From an uncultured bacterium (lineage in GTDB: Bacteria; Bacteroidota; Bacteroidia; Bacteroidales; Bacteroidaceae): a DNA stretch of 13,453 nt. The position numbers and the translations under genes are program-made. Location: assembly GCA_905216095.1 (NCBI GenBank), contig CAJMSQ010000038.1:1-13453 (forward strand), read 5' to 3'. Below the pieces are notes generated by a model. That model saw only the letters and a list, made by a program, of their open reading frames with translations. It was not told where the DNA came from and searched no databases. Positions within the stretch are counted from its first letter, which is position 1; each line of letters opens with the position of its first letter. This document shows, in pieces, positions 5,922 to 13,070 of this stretch.

Positions 5922-8468
5922 ATGAAACGACTACTCCTTATCCTGACCATCGCCTCGGTCACACTCTGCCAGACGGTTCACGCCCAGTATTACAGCGTGA
6001 ACTACGACACCCGTACCGTTGCGGCGATGGTGGCTGCCTTCGGTACGGAAGCGGTCGCCGAAGGGTACTACCGGGAGCAGGTCGATGACGTCCTCAAGCA
6101 CTACACGGCAGCGGAGGTCGCTACCGCCGGGATATTCGCGGCCAAGTTCTTGGAGCATAAAGCCCTGAGCGACCTCGGCATCTGGAACAGCCGTACGGAA
6201 AACTACTACTACCGGCGCATCTACCGGATGGTGGCGGAGAAAATCATGCCCAAGATATGGGTGGTGGCGAAGCAGATGCTCCATTCGCCGCAAACGGCTA
6301 TCTATTGGGGCAGTTACCTGATGAAAGTCTGCGATGATACCAAAAGTCTGTGTATGCAGTTCGAGAGCGTGGTGACCAACAGCACGCTGACCTTTTCGGA
6401 CATCGCCTTTCTCGAAATCAATCCGGAAATTGCCCCCTTGCTGAAACTCTCCGAAACGGGAAACATCGACTGGCAGCGGATGATGGACAACTTCGCCCGC
6501 ATACCGGGCAACTTCACCCACGAGAACCTGAAAAGCGACCTCGACAACCTTTATAACACGGGGGTCGGCCTTGCAACGGCAGGCATTGCCAATCTTGGTG
6601 ACGCCCTGTTGCAAAGCAGCTCGTTCCATGACCTGCTGGGTGGAAAGGTTGAAGAAATCGGCAACCTGTATGAACACTACGGGAGTCTATTCGAGCAGGC
6701 GGAACATGACATCAGCGGCTTGCTGATTGACATGGTGGGTGGTCCGGACAACGTGGCCGGTCTGTTCAACTTCAGCAACTACAACCTCACGGCATGGATG
6801 ACCGACTACCTGGACGAAGCGATGGGGAACTATTACACGCAGCGGTGGTACATTGCCCGGCGTGACCAAGGGAGCGTATCGCTGTGCGACTACTATCCTC
6901 CGACGGACGACAACAGCATCCTGAACGGGGGCGCATGGGTGCGGTTCAACACGAGCGACCCGAATTTCTATCCTGATGCCTCGCAACGGGAACAGGTACT
7001 TGCCAACTCGGAAGGATATGCCGGTTGGTCAAGAAACCGCGTGCAGCAGTTGAACAACCAGAACGACGGGTTCAGCTACAGCATCAACTATTGGATGAGT
7101 GCCTATATCATCAGCAAGAAAAACAAGCAGACCAAAAAGGCATACGCATACGAAATCCATGTGAGCAAAAACTGGAACAAAGAAGAGGTCGTCTATGAGG
7201 AAGTCTTCGATTCCTACTCGATGGACTTGAACACGTTTCGGGCGCAACTGAATGTCCGGCTTGCGGAGTTCAACGAGAACGAGGACGGCTACACCTATTA
7301 TATATCTTCCGGTGCGCGGAACTATTACCAAGCAACGGACGCAGCCAAATTGAAGGGATGCGAGAGCGTGACCATCAGCGTGACCTGTTCCGACGGGGTT
7401 ACGCTCGGACAAGGCTCGACACAGTACAAGTGCCGCAAGTGCGGCAGCTCGTTGAATGCCCACACCAAGGAGTGCGCCATGCAGACCTCGGTGACGGAAA
7501 ACGACCTCGACCTTTCGGAACTGGACGCGCTATTGAACGAGGCGAACAGCCAAGCGGCCAATATTGAAGCGCAAATCGGGGCATTGGAAAACGAGAACGC
7601 TGTCCTGCTGAAGAAAATCAGTACGGCGAGCATTGAGGATGCGGCGAATTACCGGCAGCAGTACAACGCGAACAAGACACGGATAGACCGTCTGAAAGGA
7701 GAACTCGCGGAATGGAAGAAGAAACAGTCCGACTATGCCCAAGCAAAGTCGGATGCCGCAGACGACAACAGCGTGGCGACGGATGACTATTACCGCATCC
7801 CTGCCATCATGCAGGACTGCAAGGCGGCATACGGTCTTACTTGGCAGGACGGCGGAGCATGGAACGGCTACTCGTATGTACGCAAGGCGACCATGCCGAA
7901 TATCAACGGTATCATCACATTCAGGGCTACGGTCTCCATTGCCCGCAAGCCGAAATATTTTCTCGGCATAAAAATACACCGTACCATTATCCAAATCAAG
8001 TGGGAACTCACTTCGGAATATACGGACACACACGTCGCTGACGTGCTGACCCTTGATCCGGGACTTTCGGATGCGGAAAAGGCTAAACTGGTAAACGACC
8101 GGATAGCCGAAATCGCCCGTGAACATCCGTCCTGTAAAATCACGACGGAATACGCCCGCAGCGCACCGACGGAAGAAACGCCATCAGGCGACGTGTACCA
8201 TCTGCTGTGGTCAAGCGACCGCCTTGAGATAGCGCGAGAGGTGGACAGCAGAATCACCAAGATATATGCCGACTTGGTATCGCTGGAAAAGATGATGCAC
8301 TACAAGCGGAGCATCCTTGACGTGATGAAGGATGTGCAGCCCGGACTGGACACGGACGAAGGCCGTAGGCTGACACTCGTGGAGGAATGCCATGACCGCT
8401 GGGTGGAGAATGCACGGACGCTTCGGAGCGGCAACAGCAGGAATAGCAGAAAGGAGGTACGGCCATGA
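5922..8468 (+). CDS. Large exported protein (848 aa) in the TraI position
   Basis: I do not recognise a named family. A clear signal peptide (MKRLLLILTIASVTLC onward) is predicted to be cleaved after A21 (TVHA before QYY), so the mature protein is periplasmic or surface-exposed. Residues about 22-300 are largely helical. A Tyr/Trp-rich middle region follows (about 300-470). Then comes a Cys cluster (C480, C489, C504, C507, H514, C518) with a zinc-knuckle-like spacing C-x2-C-x6-H-x3-C. A long coiled-coil segment spans about 528-610, and a C-terminal domain ends in a basic tail. CTnDOT-type elements place a much smaller signal-peptide protein, TraI (DUF4141), between TraG and TraJ. This gene may include or replace that function as a VirB5-like or adhesin-like part. 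The role is inferred only from export, position and co-transcription. The next gene overlaps it by four bases (ATGA). Confidence 0.85.
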   Translation: MKRLLLILTIASVTLCQTVHAQYYSVNYDTRTVAAMVAAFGTEAVAEGYYREQVDDVLKHYTAAEVATAGIFAAKFLEHKALSDLGIWNSRTENYYYRRIYRMVAEKIMPKIWVVAKQMLHSPQTAIYWGSYLMKVCDDTKSLCMQFESVVTNSTLTFSDIAFLEINPEIAPLLKLSETGNIDWQRMMDNFARIPGNFTHENLKSDLDNLYNTGVGLATAGIANLGDALLQSSSFHDLLGGKVEEIGNLYEHYGSLFEQAEHDISGLLIDMVGGPDNVAGLFNFSNYNLTAWMTDYLDEAMGNYYTQRWYIARRDQGSVSLCDYYPPTDDNSILNGGAWVRFNTSDPNFYPDASQREQVLANSEGYAGWSRNRVQQLNNQNDGFSYSINYWMSAYIISKKNKQTKKAYAYEIHVSKNWNKEEVVYEEVFDSYSMDLNTFRAQLNVRLAEFNENEDGYTYYISSGARNYYQATDAAKLKGCESVTISVTCSDGVTLGQGSTQYKCRKCGSSLNAHTKECAMQTSVTENDLDLSELDALLNEANSQAANIEAQIGALENENAVLLKKISTASIEDAANYRQQYNANKTRIDRLKGELAEWKKKQSDYAQAKSDAADDNSVATDDYYRIPAIMQDCKAAYGLTWQDGGAWNGYSYVRKATMPNINGIITFRATVSIARKPKYFLGIKIHRTIIQIKWELTSEYTDTHVADVLTLDPGLSDAEKAKLVNDRIAEIAREHPSCKITTEYARSAPTEETPSGDVYHLLWSSDRLEIAREVDSRITKIYADLVSLEKMMHYKRSILDVMKDVQPGLDTDEGRRLTLVEECHDRWVENARTLRSGNSRNSRKEVRP

Positions 8469-9190
8469 AACGTACCATACAGATTGCCGTCGTGCTGTTC
8501 GCCCTGCTGCCCGGTATCGCCAAGGCGCAGTGGACTTTCGATATAGTCTCCGTCGAAGCCTACATCAACGACCACAAGAAGCAGCGCAGCCTGCTGTTGG
8601 CTCGTAGCACCTTGGAGTACAGCAACAAGCTGTTGCACGAGTACAGCTGTAAAGAAATTGGGGACTATAAAGAGTTGAATATTGACCTTGACAAATACAC
8701 CCGTGCGTTCGATGCCATCGACGTCATGTACCAGTCGTTGCGCACGGTGTTGAACGTCAAGAATACCTATACATCGGTCAGCGACCGTATCGGCGACTAT
8801 AAATCGTTGTTGGAGGATTTCAATGCGAAGATCTTGAAACGTGGACGCATCGAATCCGCAGATACCCTGATTATCTCCATCAATGCGAGGGGGCTGAGGG
8901 CGATTGCCCGTGAGGGGGAACAGCTCTACAAGTCCGTGAGCGACCTCGTGCTGTATGCCACCGGAGCGGCAGCCTGCTCGACCTCCGACCTGCTGATGGT
9001 GTTGGAGGCCATCAACCGCTCATTGGACAACATCGAGCGGCATCTGAACCGGGCCTATTTCGAGACATGGCGGTACATTCAAGTGCGCATCGGCTATTGG
9101 AAAGCAAAGGTATATCGCTCCCGCACCATGCGGGAGATTCTCGATGACGCCTTCGGGCGTTGGCGCGGAGCCGGAAGACTGGATTATTAA
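8465..9190 (+). CDS. Exported helical protein (241 aa), possible TraI/VirB5-like part
   Basis: A signal peptide is predicted to be cleaved after A21 (GIAKA before QWTF). The AQW at the mature start recalls the N-terminus of TraI (DUF4141) proteins, but I see no further match that would prove it. The mature part looks almost wholly helical and soluble, with heptad-like stretches (residues 30-130) and a second helical block ending in a basic tail (RVSRS-type residues and RWRGAGR near the end). The start overlaps the preceding stop (ATGA at 8465-8468), so its translation is probably coupled to the 848-aa protein and the two products may act together in the periplasm. I infer an accessory type IV secretion part. 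The family is not recognised with certainty. Confidence 0.82.
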   Translation: MKRTIQIAVVLFALLPGIAKAQWTFDIVSVEAYINDHKKQRSLLLARSTLEYSNKLLHEYSCKEIGDYKELNIDLDKYTRAFDAIDVMYQSLRTVLNVKNTYTSVSDRIGDYKSLLEDFNAKILKRGRIESADTLIISINARGLRAIAREGEQLYKSVSDLVLYATGAAACSTSDLLMVLEAINRSLDNIERHLNRAYFETWRYIQVRIGYWKAKVYRSRTMREILDDAFGRWRGAGRLDY

Positions 9191-9208
9191 CGACAAAAAG
9201 AGAAGAAT

Positions 9209-9976
9209 ATGAACAGAAAACTATTACTCATGGCAGTGGCGGTCACCGTAACGACAGCCGTACACGCACAGTATGTAACGTACAACCATGATTCGCCGAA
9301 GCAGAATCAGGTAACGGTCATGGAAACCGGTACGGGCGCACTCTCGCCCGACCTCTATTATTCCGTGCTGCACAACAAATACAAGAAGTCGGCGGCGGCC
9401 AAAAACAAGCTCTCGTTCCGCACACTTGCCGGTATCAATCTCTACAACCAGGTGGACGAAGCGGAAGCCATTGATTCGGCTTTGGTCAAGCGGGCGAAGG
9501 TCGAGGCGTTGAACGTTGCCGACCGGCAGGCGGACATCGCGTGGCTTGCCGAGGGCGATAAGGTCAGCAGACAGATGGACCGGTTCCGGCGCAACATCGA
9601 CCGTATTCTCCTGTCCGGCGGTACTCCGGCCGACAAGGAACGGTGGACGGAATACTACCACGTCTATCAGTGCGCCATCAACGCCACGAAAGACGCCTAT
9701 ATGCCAAACGCCCAGCGAAAGAAGGAGTATCTGCGCATCTACGAGGATGTGGCACGGCAGAACGAGATTTTAGTGAGCTACCTCGCCAAGCGTCAGAACG
9801 CAACGGCAACAAGCACACTGCTGAACGCAACGGACAACCGTACCCTGCATAAGGGCGGCATTGTCCGCAATGCCATGAGCCGGTGGCAGGAATCACGCCT
9901 TGCGGTGCGTGGCTCGCAATCGGGCGGCAACGGAAACGGCGAAGATGACAACGAGAGTGTAAACAGAGGGAAATAA
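9209..9976 (+). CDS. Exported conjugation accessory protein (DUF5045-like)
   Basis: A 255-residue protein with a signal peptide cleaved after A20 (AVHA before QYVTY). The mature N-terminus has the conserved-looking VTYNHDSPKQNQVTVMETG stretch, then LSPDLYYSVLHNKYKKSAAAKNKLSFRTLAG, followed by charged helices. I associate this pattern with a Bacteroidales conjugation family annotated as DUF5045, from memory and without a search. The C-terminus is low complexity (GGNGNGEDDNES), suggesting a disordered tail. It is the third exported protein in a row between TraG and TraJ, and the gene for the VirB6-like protein follows after 12 bases. It probably works in the periplasm on pilus or channel assembly. 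The exact role is unknown. Confidence 0.85.
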   Translation: MNRKLLLMAVAVTVTTAVHAQYVTYNHDSPKQNQVTVMETGTGALSPDLYYSVLHNKYKKSAAAKNKLSFRTLAGINLYNQVDEAEAIDSALVKRAKVEALNVADRQADIAWLAEGDKVSRQMDRFRRNIDRILLSGGTPADKERWTEYYHVYQCAINATKDAYMPNAQRKKEYLRIYEDVARQNEILVSYLAKRQNATATSTLLNATDNRTLHKGGIVRNAMSRWQESRLAVRGSQSGGNGNGEDDNESVNRGK

Positions 9977-9988
9977 AAAGACAGGGCT

Positions 9989-11122
9989 ATGGCAAACGGA
10001 GATATACTTTCGGATTTCGGCATCAACCTGTTGGAGGAGGAAATAGATGATGTCATCTTTCAGACCAACGAGTTTCTGACGGACGCGACTTTTACCGGTG
10101 CGCAGGGTCCTTTTTGGTGGATATTGCAGATGTGCATGGCACTCGCGGCACTGTTCTCCATCGTCATGGCGGCAGGTATCGCCTACAAGATGATGGTAAA
10201 GCACGAGCCGTTGGACGTTATGAAGCTGTTTAGGCCGCTTGCCGTGTCGATTATCATCTGCTGGTGGTATCCGCCTGCGGACACGGGTATGGCGGGGAGC
10301 CGGAACAACTGGTGTTTTCTGGACTTTCTGTCCTACATCCCGAATTGCATCGGGTCGTACACCCATGACCTGTACGAAGCTGAAGCTTCACAGATATCGG
10401 ACAGGTTCGAGGAAGTTCAACAGCTCATCCATGTGCGTGACACGATGTACACGAACCTGCAGGCGCAGGCGGATGTCGCCCACACGGGCACATCCGATCC
10501 CAACCTGATAGAGGCGACAATGGAGCAGACCGGCGTGGACGAAGTGACGAGCATGGAAAAGGATGCGGCGAAGTTGTGGTTCACGTCTTTGACGGCAGGA
10601 GTCATCGTGGGGATAGACAAAATCATCATGTTGATTGCTCTCGTGGTGTTCCGAATCGGTTGGTGGGCAACGATTTACTGCCAACAAATCCTGTTGGGAA
10701 TGCTGACGATTTTCGGACCGATACAGTGGGCGTTCAGCATCCTGCCGAAATGGGAAGGTGCTTGGGCGAAGTGGCTGACACGCTATCTGACGGTGCATTT
10801 CTACGGGGCGATGCTCTACTTCGTGGGCTTCTATGTGCTGCTGCTCTTTGACATTGTATTGTGCATCCAAATCGAGAACCTGACGGCGATAACCGCCAGC
10901 GAGCAGACGATGGCTGCCTACCTGCAAAACTCGTTCTTCTCGGCAGGCTACCTGATGGCGGCTTCGATTGTAGCCCTCAAGTGCCTGAACCTTGTTCCGG
11001 ACTTGGCGGCATGGATGATACCGGAGGGCGACACGGCATTCTCTACCCGAAACTTCGGCGAGGGCGTGGCACAGCAGGCGAAGATGACGGCAACCGGAGG
11101 GTTGGGCGGCATCATGAGATAA
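9989..11122 (+). CDS. traJ: TraJ, VirB6/TrbL-like polytopic membrane protein
   Basis: A 377-residue inner-membrane protein. An amphipathic N-terminus is followed by helices at about 42-66 and 82-94, a large soluble loop (about 98-195), then further helices at about 200-222, 226-253, 270-293 and 315-336, and a Gly-rich C-terminal tail. This topology, the aromatic Trp-rich core (RIGWWATIYCQQILLGMLTIFGP) and the position before TraK match TraJ of Bacteroides conjugative transposons, the counterpart of VirB6/TrbL. That family forms the membrane pore through which DNA passes from the ATPases to the periplasm. The length is in the expected range. The start is 12 bases after the previous stop. Confidence 0.92.
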   Translation: MANGDILSDFGINLLEEEIDDVIFQTNEFLTDATFTGAQGPFWWILQMCMALAALFSIVMAAGIAYKMMVKHEPLDVMKLFRPLAVSIIICWWYPPADTGMAGSRNNWCFLDFLSYIPNCIGSYTHDLYEAEASQISDRFEEVQQLIHVRDTMYTNLQAQADVAHTGTSDPNLIEATMEQTGVDEVTSMEKDAAKLWFTSLTAGVIVGIDKIIMLIALVVFRIGWWATIYCQQILLGMLTIFGPIQWAFSILPKWEGAWAKWLTRYLTVHFYGAMLYFVGFYVLLLFDIVLCIQIENLTAITASEQTMAAYLQNSFFSAGYLMAASIVALKCLNLVPDLAAWMIPEGDTAFSTRNFGEGVAQQAKMTATGGLGGIMR

Positions 11123-11163
11123 TCCGCAAAAGATAATATAAACCCAATAAAAATCATAACAAC

Positions 11164-11559
11164 ATGAAATTGCAAGAGAAAATCAAAAGTTGGTGCAAGG
11201 ATGAGAAATTCATGTCCTTTGCACAGGAACGAGCGAGAAAAGAGGTTTGCGAGGTGACGGAAAACCACCGCATCGACCCGCAGTATGAAGAACTGGACGA
11301 AGCCTTCGAGTACGACGACCGGTACATCGCCCCCTTGGTGACGTACCTGACGTACAAGCTGCGTCTTGCCCTGCTGCAGCGGAACGCAGGTAAGCGCAAA
11401 AGAGGAATCTGGTGGGTGCTTGTCCACGTGGAGATGCAGGGCTATTACGTGGAGATATTCTCGGCGGAGTTCGAGAATCTTTTGACGGAACTTCGGGATG
11501 CGGTCATACCCATGCTGCACACGGAATATGTACAGATGTTGAACGGTAAAAGGGAATAA
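11164..11559 (+). CDS. Small protein of unknown function between TraJ and TraK
   Basis: A 131-residue protein that I do not recognise. It has no signal peptide and no clear membrane helix. The N-terminus is basic and helical (KLQEKIKSWCKDEKF), an acidic patch follows (about residues 37-52, with EELDEAFEYDD), then a basic stretch (RNAGKRKRG) and a hydrophobic/aromatic segment with WWVLVHVEMQGYYVEIF. This looks like a small cytoplasmic alpha/beta fold. It sits in the operon, 41 bases after TraJ and only 3 bases before TraK, so it is co-expressed with the channel core. Canonical CTnDOT order has TraJ followed directly by TraK, making this an extra gene. Confidence 0.82.
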   Translation: MKLQEKIKSWCKDEKFMSFAQERARKEVCEVTENHRIDPQYEELDEAFEYDDRYIAPLVTYLTYKLRLALLQRNAGKRKRGIWWVLVHVEMQGYYVEIFSAEFENLLTELRDAVIPMLHTEYVQMLNGKRE

Positions 11560-11562
11560 CCG

Positions 11563-12177
11563 ATGGTCATCAAGAATTTGGAAAACAAAATAAGACTGGT
11601 GGGCATCATCTGTACCGCTTTTCTCGTGGGATGTGTCATCATCAGCTTGTCAAGTATCTGGACAGCCCGGACGATGGTCTCGGATGCGCAGAAGAAGGTG
11701 TATGTGCTGGACGGCAACGTGCCTATCCTCGTGAACCGCACGACAATGGACGAAACGCTTGACATGGAAGCTAAAAGCCATGTGGAAATGTTCCACCATT
11801 ATTTTTTCACGTTACCGCCAGATGACAAATACATCCGCTATACGATGGAAAAAGCGATGTATCTGGTGGATGAGACGGGGTTGGCACAATACAACACGCT
11901 CAAGGAAAAGGGTTTCTACTCCAACATTTTGGGTACGAGTTCGGTGTTCTCCATCTATTGTGACAGCGTGGCTTTCAACAAGGAGAAGATGGAGTTCACT
12001 TACTACGGACGGCAACGCATTGAGCGGCGGAGCAACATCCTCATGCGGGAACTGGTCACGGCGGGGCAACTTAAGCGTGTGCCCCGAACAGAAAACAACC
12101 CGCACGGATTGCTTATCGTGAACTGGCGAACCCTGCTGAACAAGGACATCGAACAGAAAACGAAGATCAACTACTAA
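11563..12177 (+). CDS. traK: TraK, VirB8-like scaffold protein
   Basis: A 204-residue bitopic membrane protein: a short cytoplasmic N-terminus, one helix at about 10-33 (IRLVGIICTAFLVGCVIISL), then a periplasmic domain. Motifs of the Bacteroides TraK family include the stretch VYVLDGNVPILVNRT, the HVEMFHHYFFTLPPDDKYI segment and the RRSNILMRELVTAGQL segment. VirB8-like proteins nucleate the channel by contacting the VirB6, VirB9 and VirB10 equivalents. The gene begins 3 bases after the preceding stop and is followed after 12 bases by the TraL-like gene, the usual order. Size and domain layout are normal. Confidence 0.92.
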   Translation: MVIKNLENKIRLVGIICTAFLVGCVIISLSSIWTARTMVSDAQKKVYVLDGNVPILVNRTTMDETLDMEAKSHVEMFHHYFFTLPPDDKYIRYTMEKAMYLVDETGLAQYNTLKEKGFYSNILGTSSVFSIYCDSVAFNKEKMEFTYYGRQRIERRSNILMRELVTAGQLKRVPRTENNPHGLLIVNWRTLLNKDIEQKTKINY

Positions 12178-12189
12178 ACAACGGAGTTT

Positions 12190-12570
12190 ATGAATATCAA
12201 GGGATTCAGGCGGATGCTCTTCGGTGAAAAGATGCCGGACAAGAACGATCCGAAATACAAAGACCGTTACGAGCGGGAGGTGTCCGCCGGACGAAAGTTC
12301 GCCCAAGCGACACGCATTGACAAGGCTGCCGCCAAGGTGCAGGGATTCGCCAACGCACACCGGATACTTTTTCTGGTCATCGTCTTTGGTTTCGCTATCG
12401 GAGGGTTCACTTGGAACATCTATCGCATTACAATGGCATACCGCAACAGCCGGCCGACACGCACGGCGACGGAAATGCAGGATTCGGTGCTACGGGAAAG
12501 ACACAAGAGGCTGCAAGGGGGTGAAATAAGGGAAAATCGGAACGAGAACAAGAAATATGAACCGCAATAA
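12190..12570 (+). CDS. traL: TraL-like small membrane protein (DUF3989 type)
   Basis: A 126-residue protein with a charged N-terminus (about 1-56), one membrane helix (about 58-79, ILFLVIVFGFAIGGFTWNIY) and a polar, basic and disordered C-terminus. In Bacteroides elements a small single-helix protein (TraL, DUF3989) lies between TraK and TraM, and this gene fits by position, size and topology more than by any strong motif. The N-terminal region here looks longer than in the usual copies. The stop at 12568-12570 is followed at once by a strong Shine-Dalgarno-like AAAGGAG for the methyltransferase gene. Confidence 0.78.
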   Translation: MNIKGFRRMLFGEKMPDKNDPKYKDRYEREVSAGRKFAQATRIDKAAAKVQGFANAHRILFLVIVFGFAIGGFTWNIYRITMAYRNSRPTRTATEMQDSVLRERHKRLQGGEIRENRNENKKYEPQ

Positions 12571-12580
12571 AGGAGTGCTT

Positions 12581-13063
12581 ATGAATACACGATTTGAAAA
12601 ATCAGTCCGCTCGTCGGACGAATGGTACACCCCGAAGGAGGTGTTGAAAGCGTTAGGCAGGTTCGACCTTGACCCTTGCGCCCCTATCCGTCCGTTGTGG
12701 CCGACCGCCGAAGTCATGTATGACCGGAACATGGACGGATTGTCCCTGAAATGGGAAGGGCGTGTATGGCTCAATCCTCCGTACTCGCGTCCCCTTATCG
12801 AACAGTTTGTCCGAAAGCTGGCGGAACACGGCAACGGCATCGCGCTGTTGTTCAACCGTTGCGATTCCAAAATGTTTCAGGACGTCATTTTCGAGAAAGC
12901 GACGGGCATGAAATTCCTGCGCCACCGCATCCGGTTTTACCGCCCGGACGGAACACGCGGCGATTCTCCCGGTTGCGGCAGCATCCTGATCGCATTCGGA
13001 GTGGAAAACGCAGAAGTGCTGAAAAACTGCAGCATTGAAGGCAAGTATGTACAACTCAATTAA
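12581..13063 (+). CDS. Phage-type DNA N6-adenine methyltransferase
   Basis: A 160-residue Dam-like methyltransferase of the family commonly annotated as phage N-6-adenine-methyltransferase. Seen here: the N-terminal DEWYTPKEV entry motif, DLDPCA with DPCA at residues 31-34, and the catalytic NPPY at 65-68 in the VWLNPPYSRPLIEQF context. The family transfers a methyl group from S-adenosylmethionine to the N6 of adenine in DNA, often to evade host restriction. I chose ATG at 12581 because AAAGGAG lies 5 bases upstream. An in-frame ATG at 12557 would overlap traL by 14 bases and add eight residues. There is no restriction partner nearby. The position between TraL and TraM is not part of the canonical order, so this looks like an acquired cargo gene using the operon's transcription. 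The target site cannot be read from sequence. Confidence 0.88.
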   Translation: MNTRFEKSVRSSDEWYTPKEVLKALGRFDLDPCAPIRPLWPTAEVMYDRNMDGLSLKWEGRVWLNPPYSRPLIEQFVRKLAEHGNGIALLFNRCDSKMFQDVIFEKATGMKFLRHRIRFYRPDGTRGDSPGCGSILIAFGVENAEVLKNCSIEGKYVQLN

Positions 13064-13070
13064 AAGATGT

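Noticed and set aside
5931..6677. 248-residue minus-strand frame opposite the 848-aa gene
   Set aside because: The composition is shadow-like and it has no family resemblance. The + strand frame has a signal peptide and operon spacing.
9796..9835. Two copies of GAACGCAACGG in the 255-aa gene
   Set aside because: They are short direct repeats in coding sequence, encoding Asn-Ala-Thr in an otherwise non-repetitive protein. Too small to suggest an element or array.
12557..12580. Earlier ATG for the methyltransferase, overlapping traL
   Set aside because: The ATG at 12581 has a strong AAAGGAG at proper spacing and follows the traL stop without overlap. The extra eight residues are not part of the family core.
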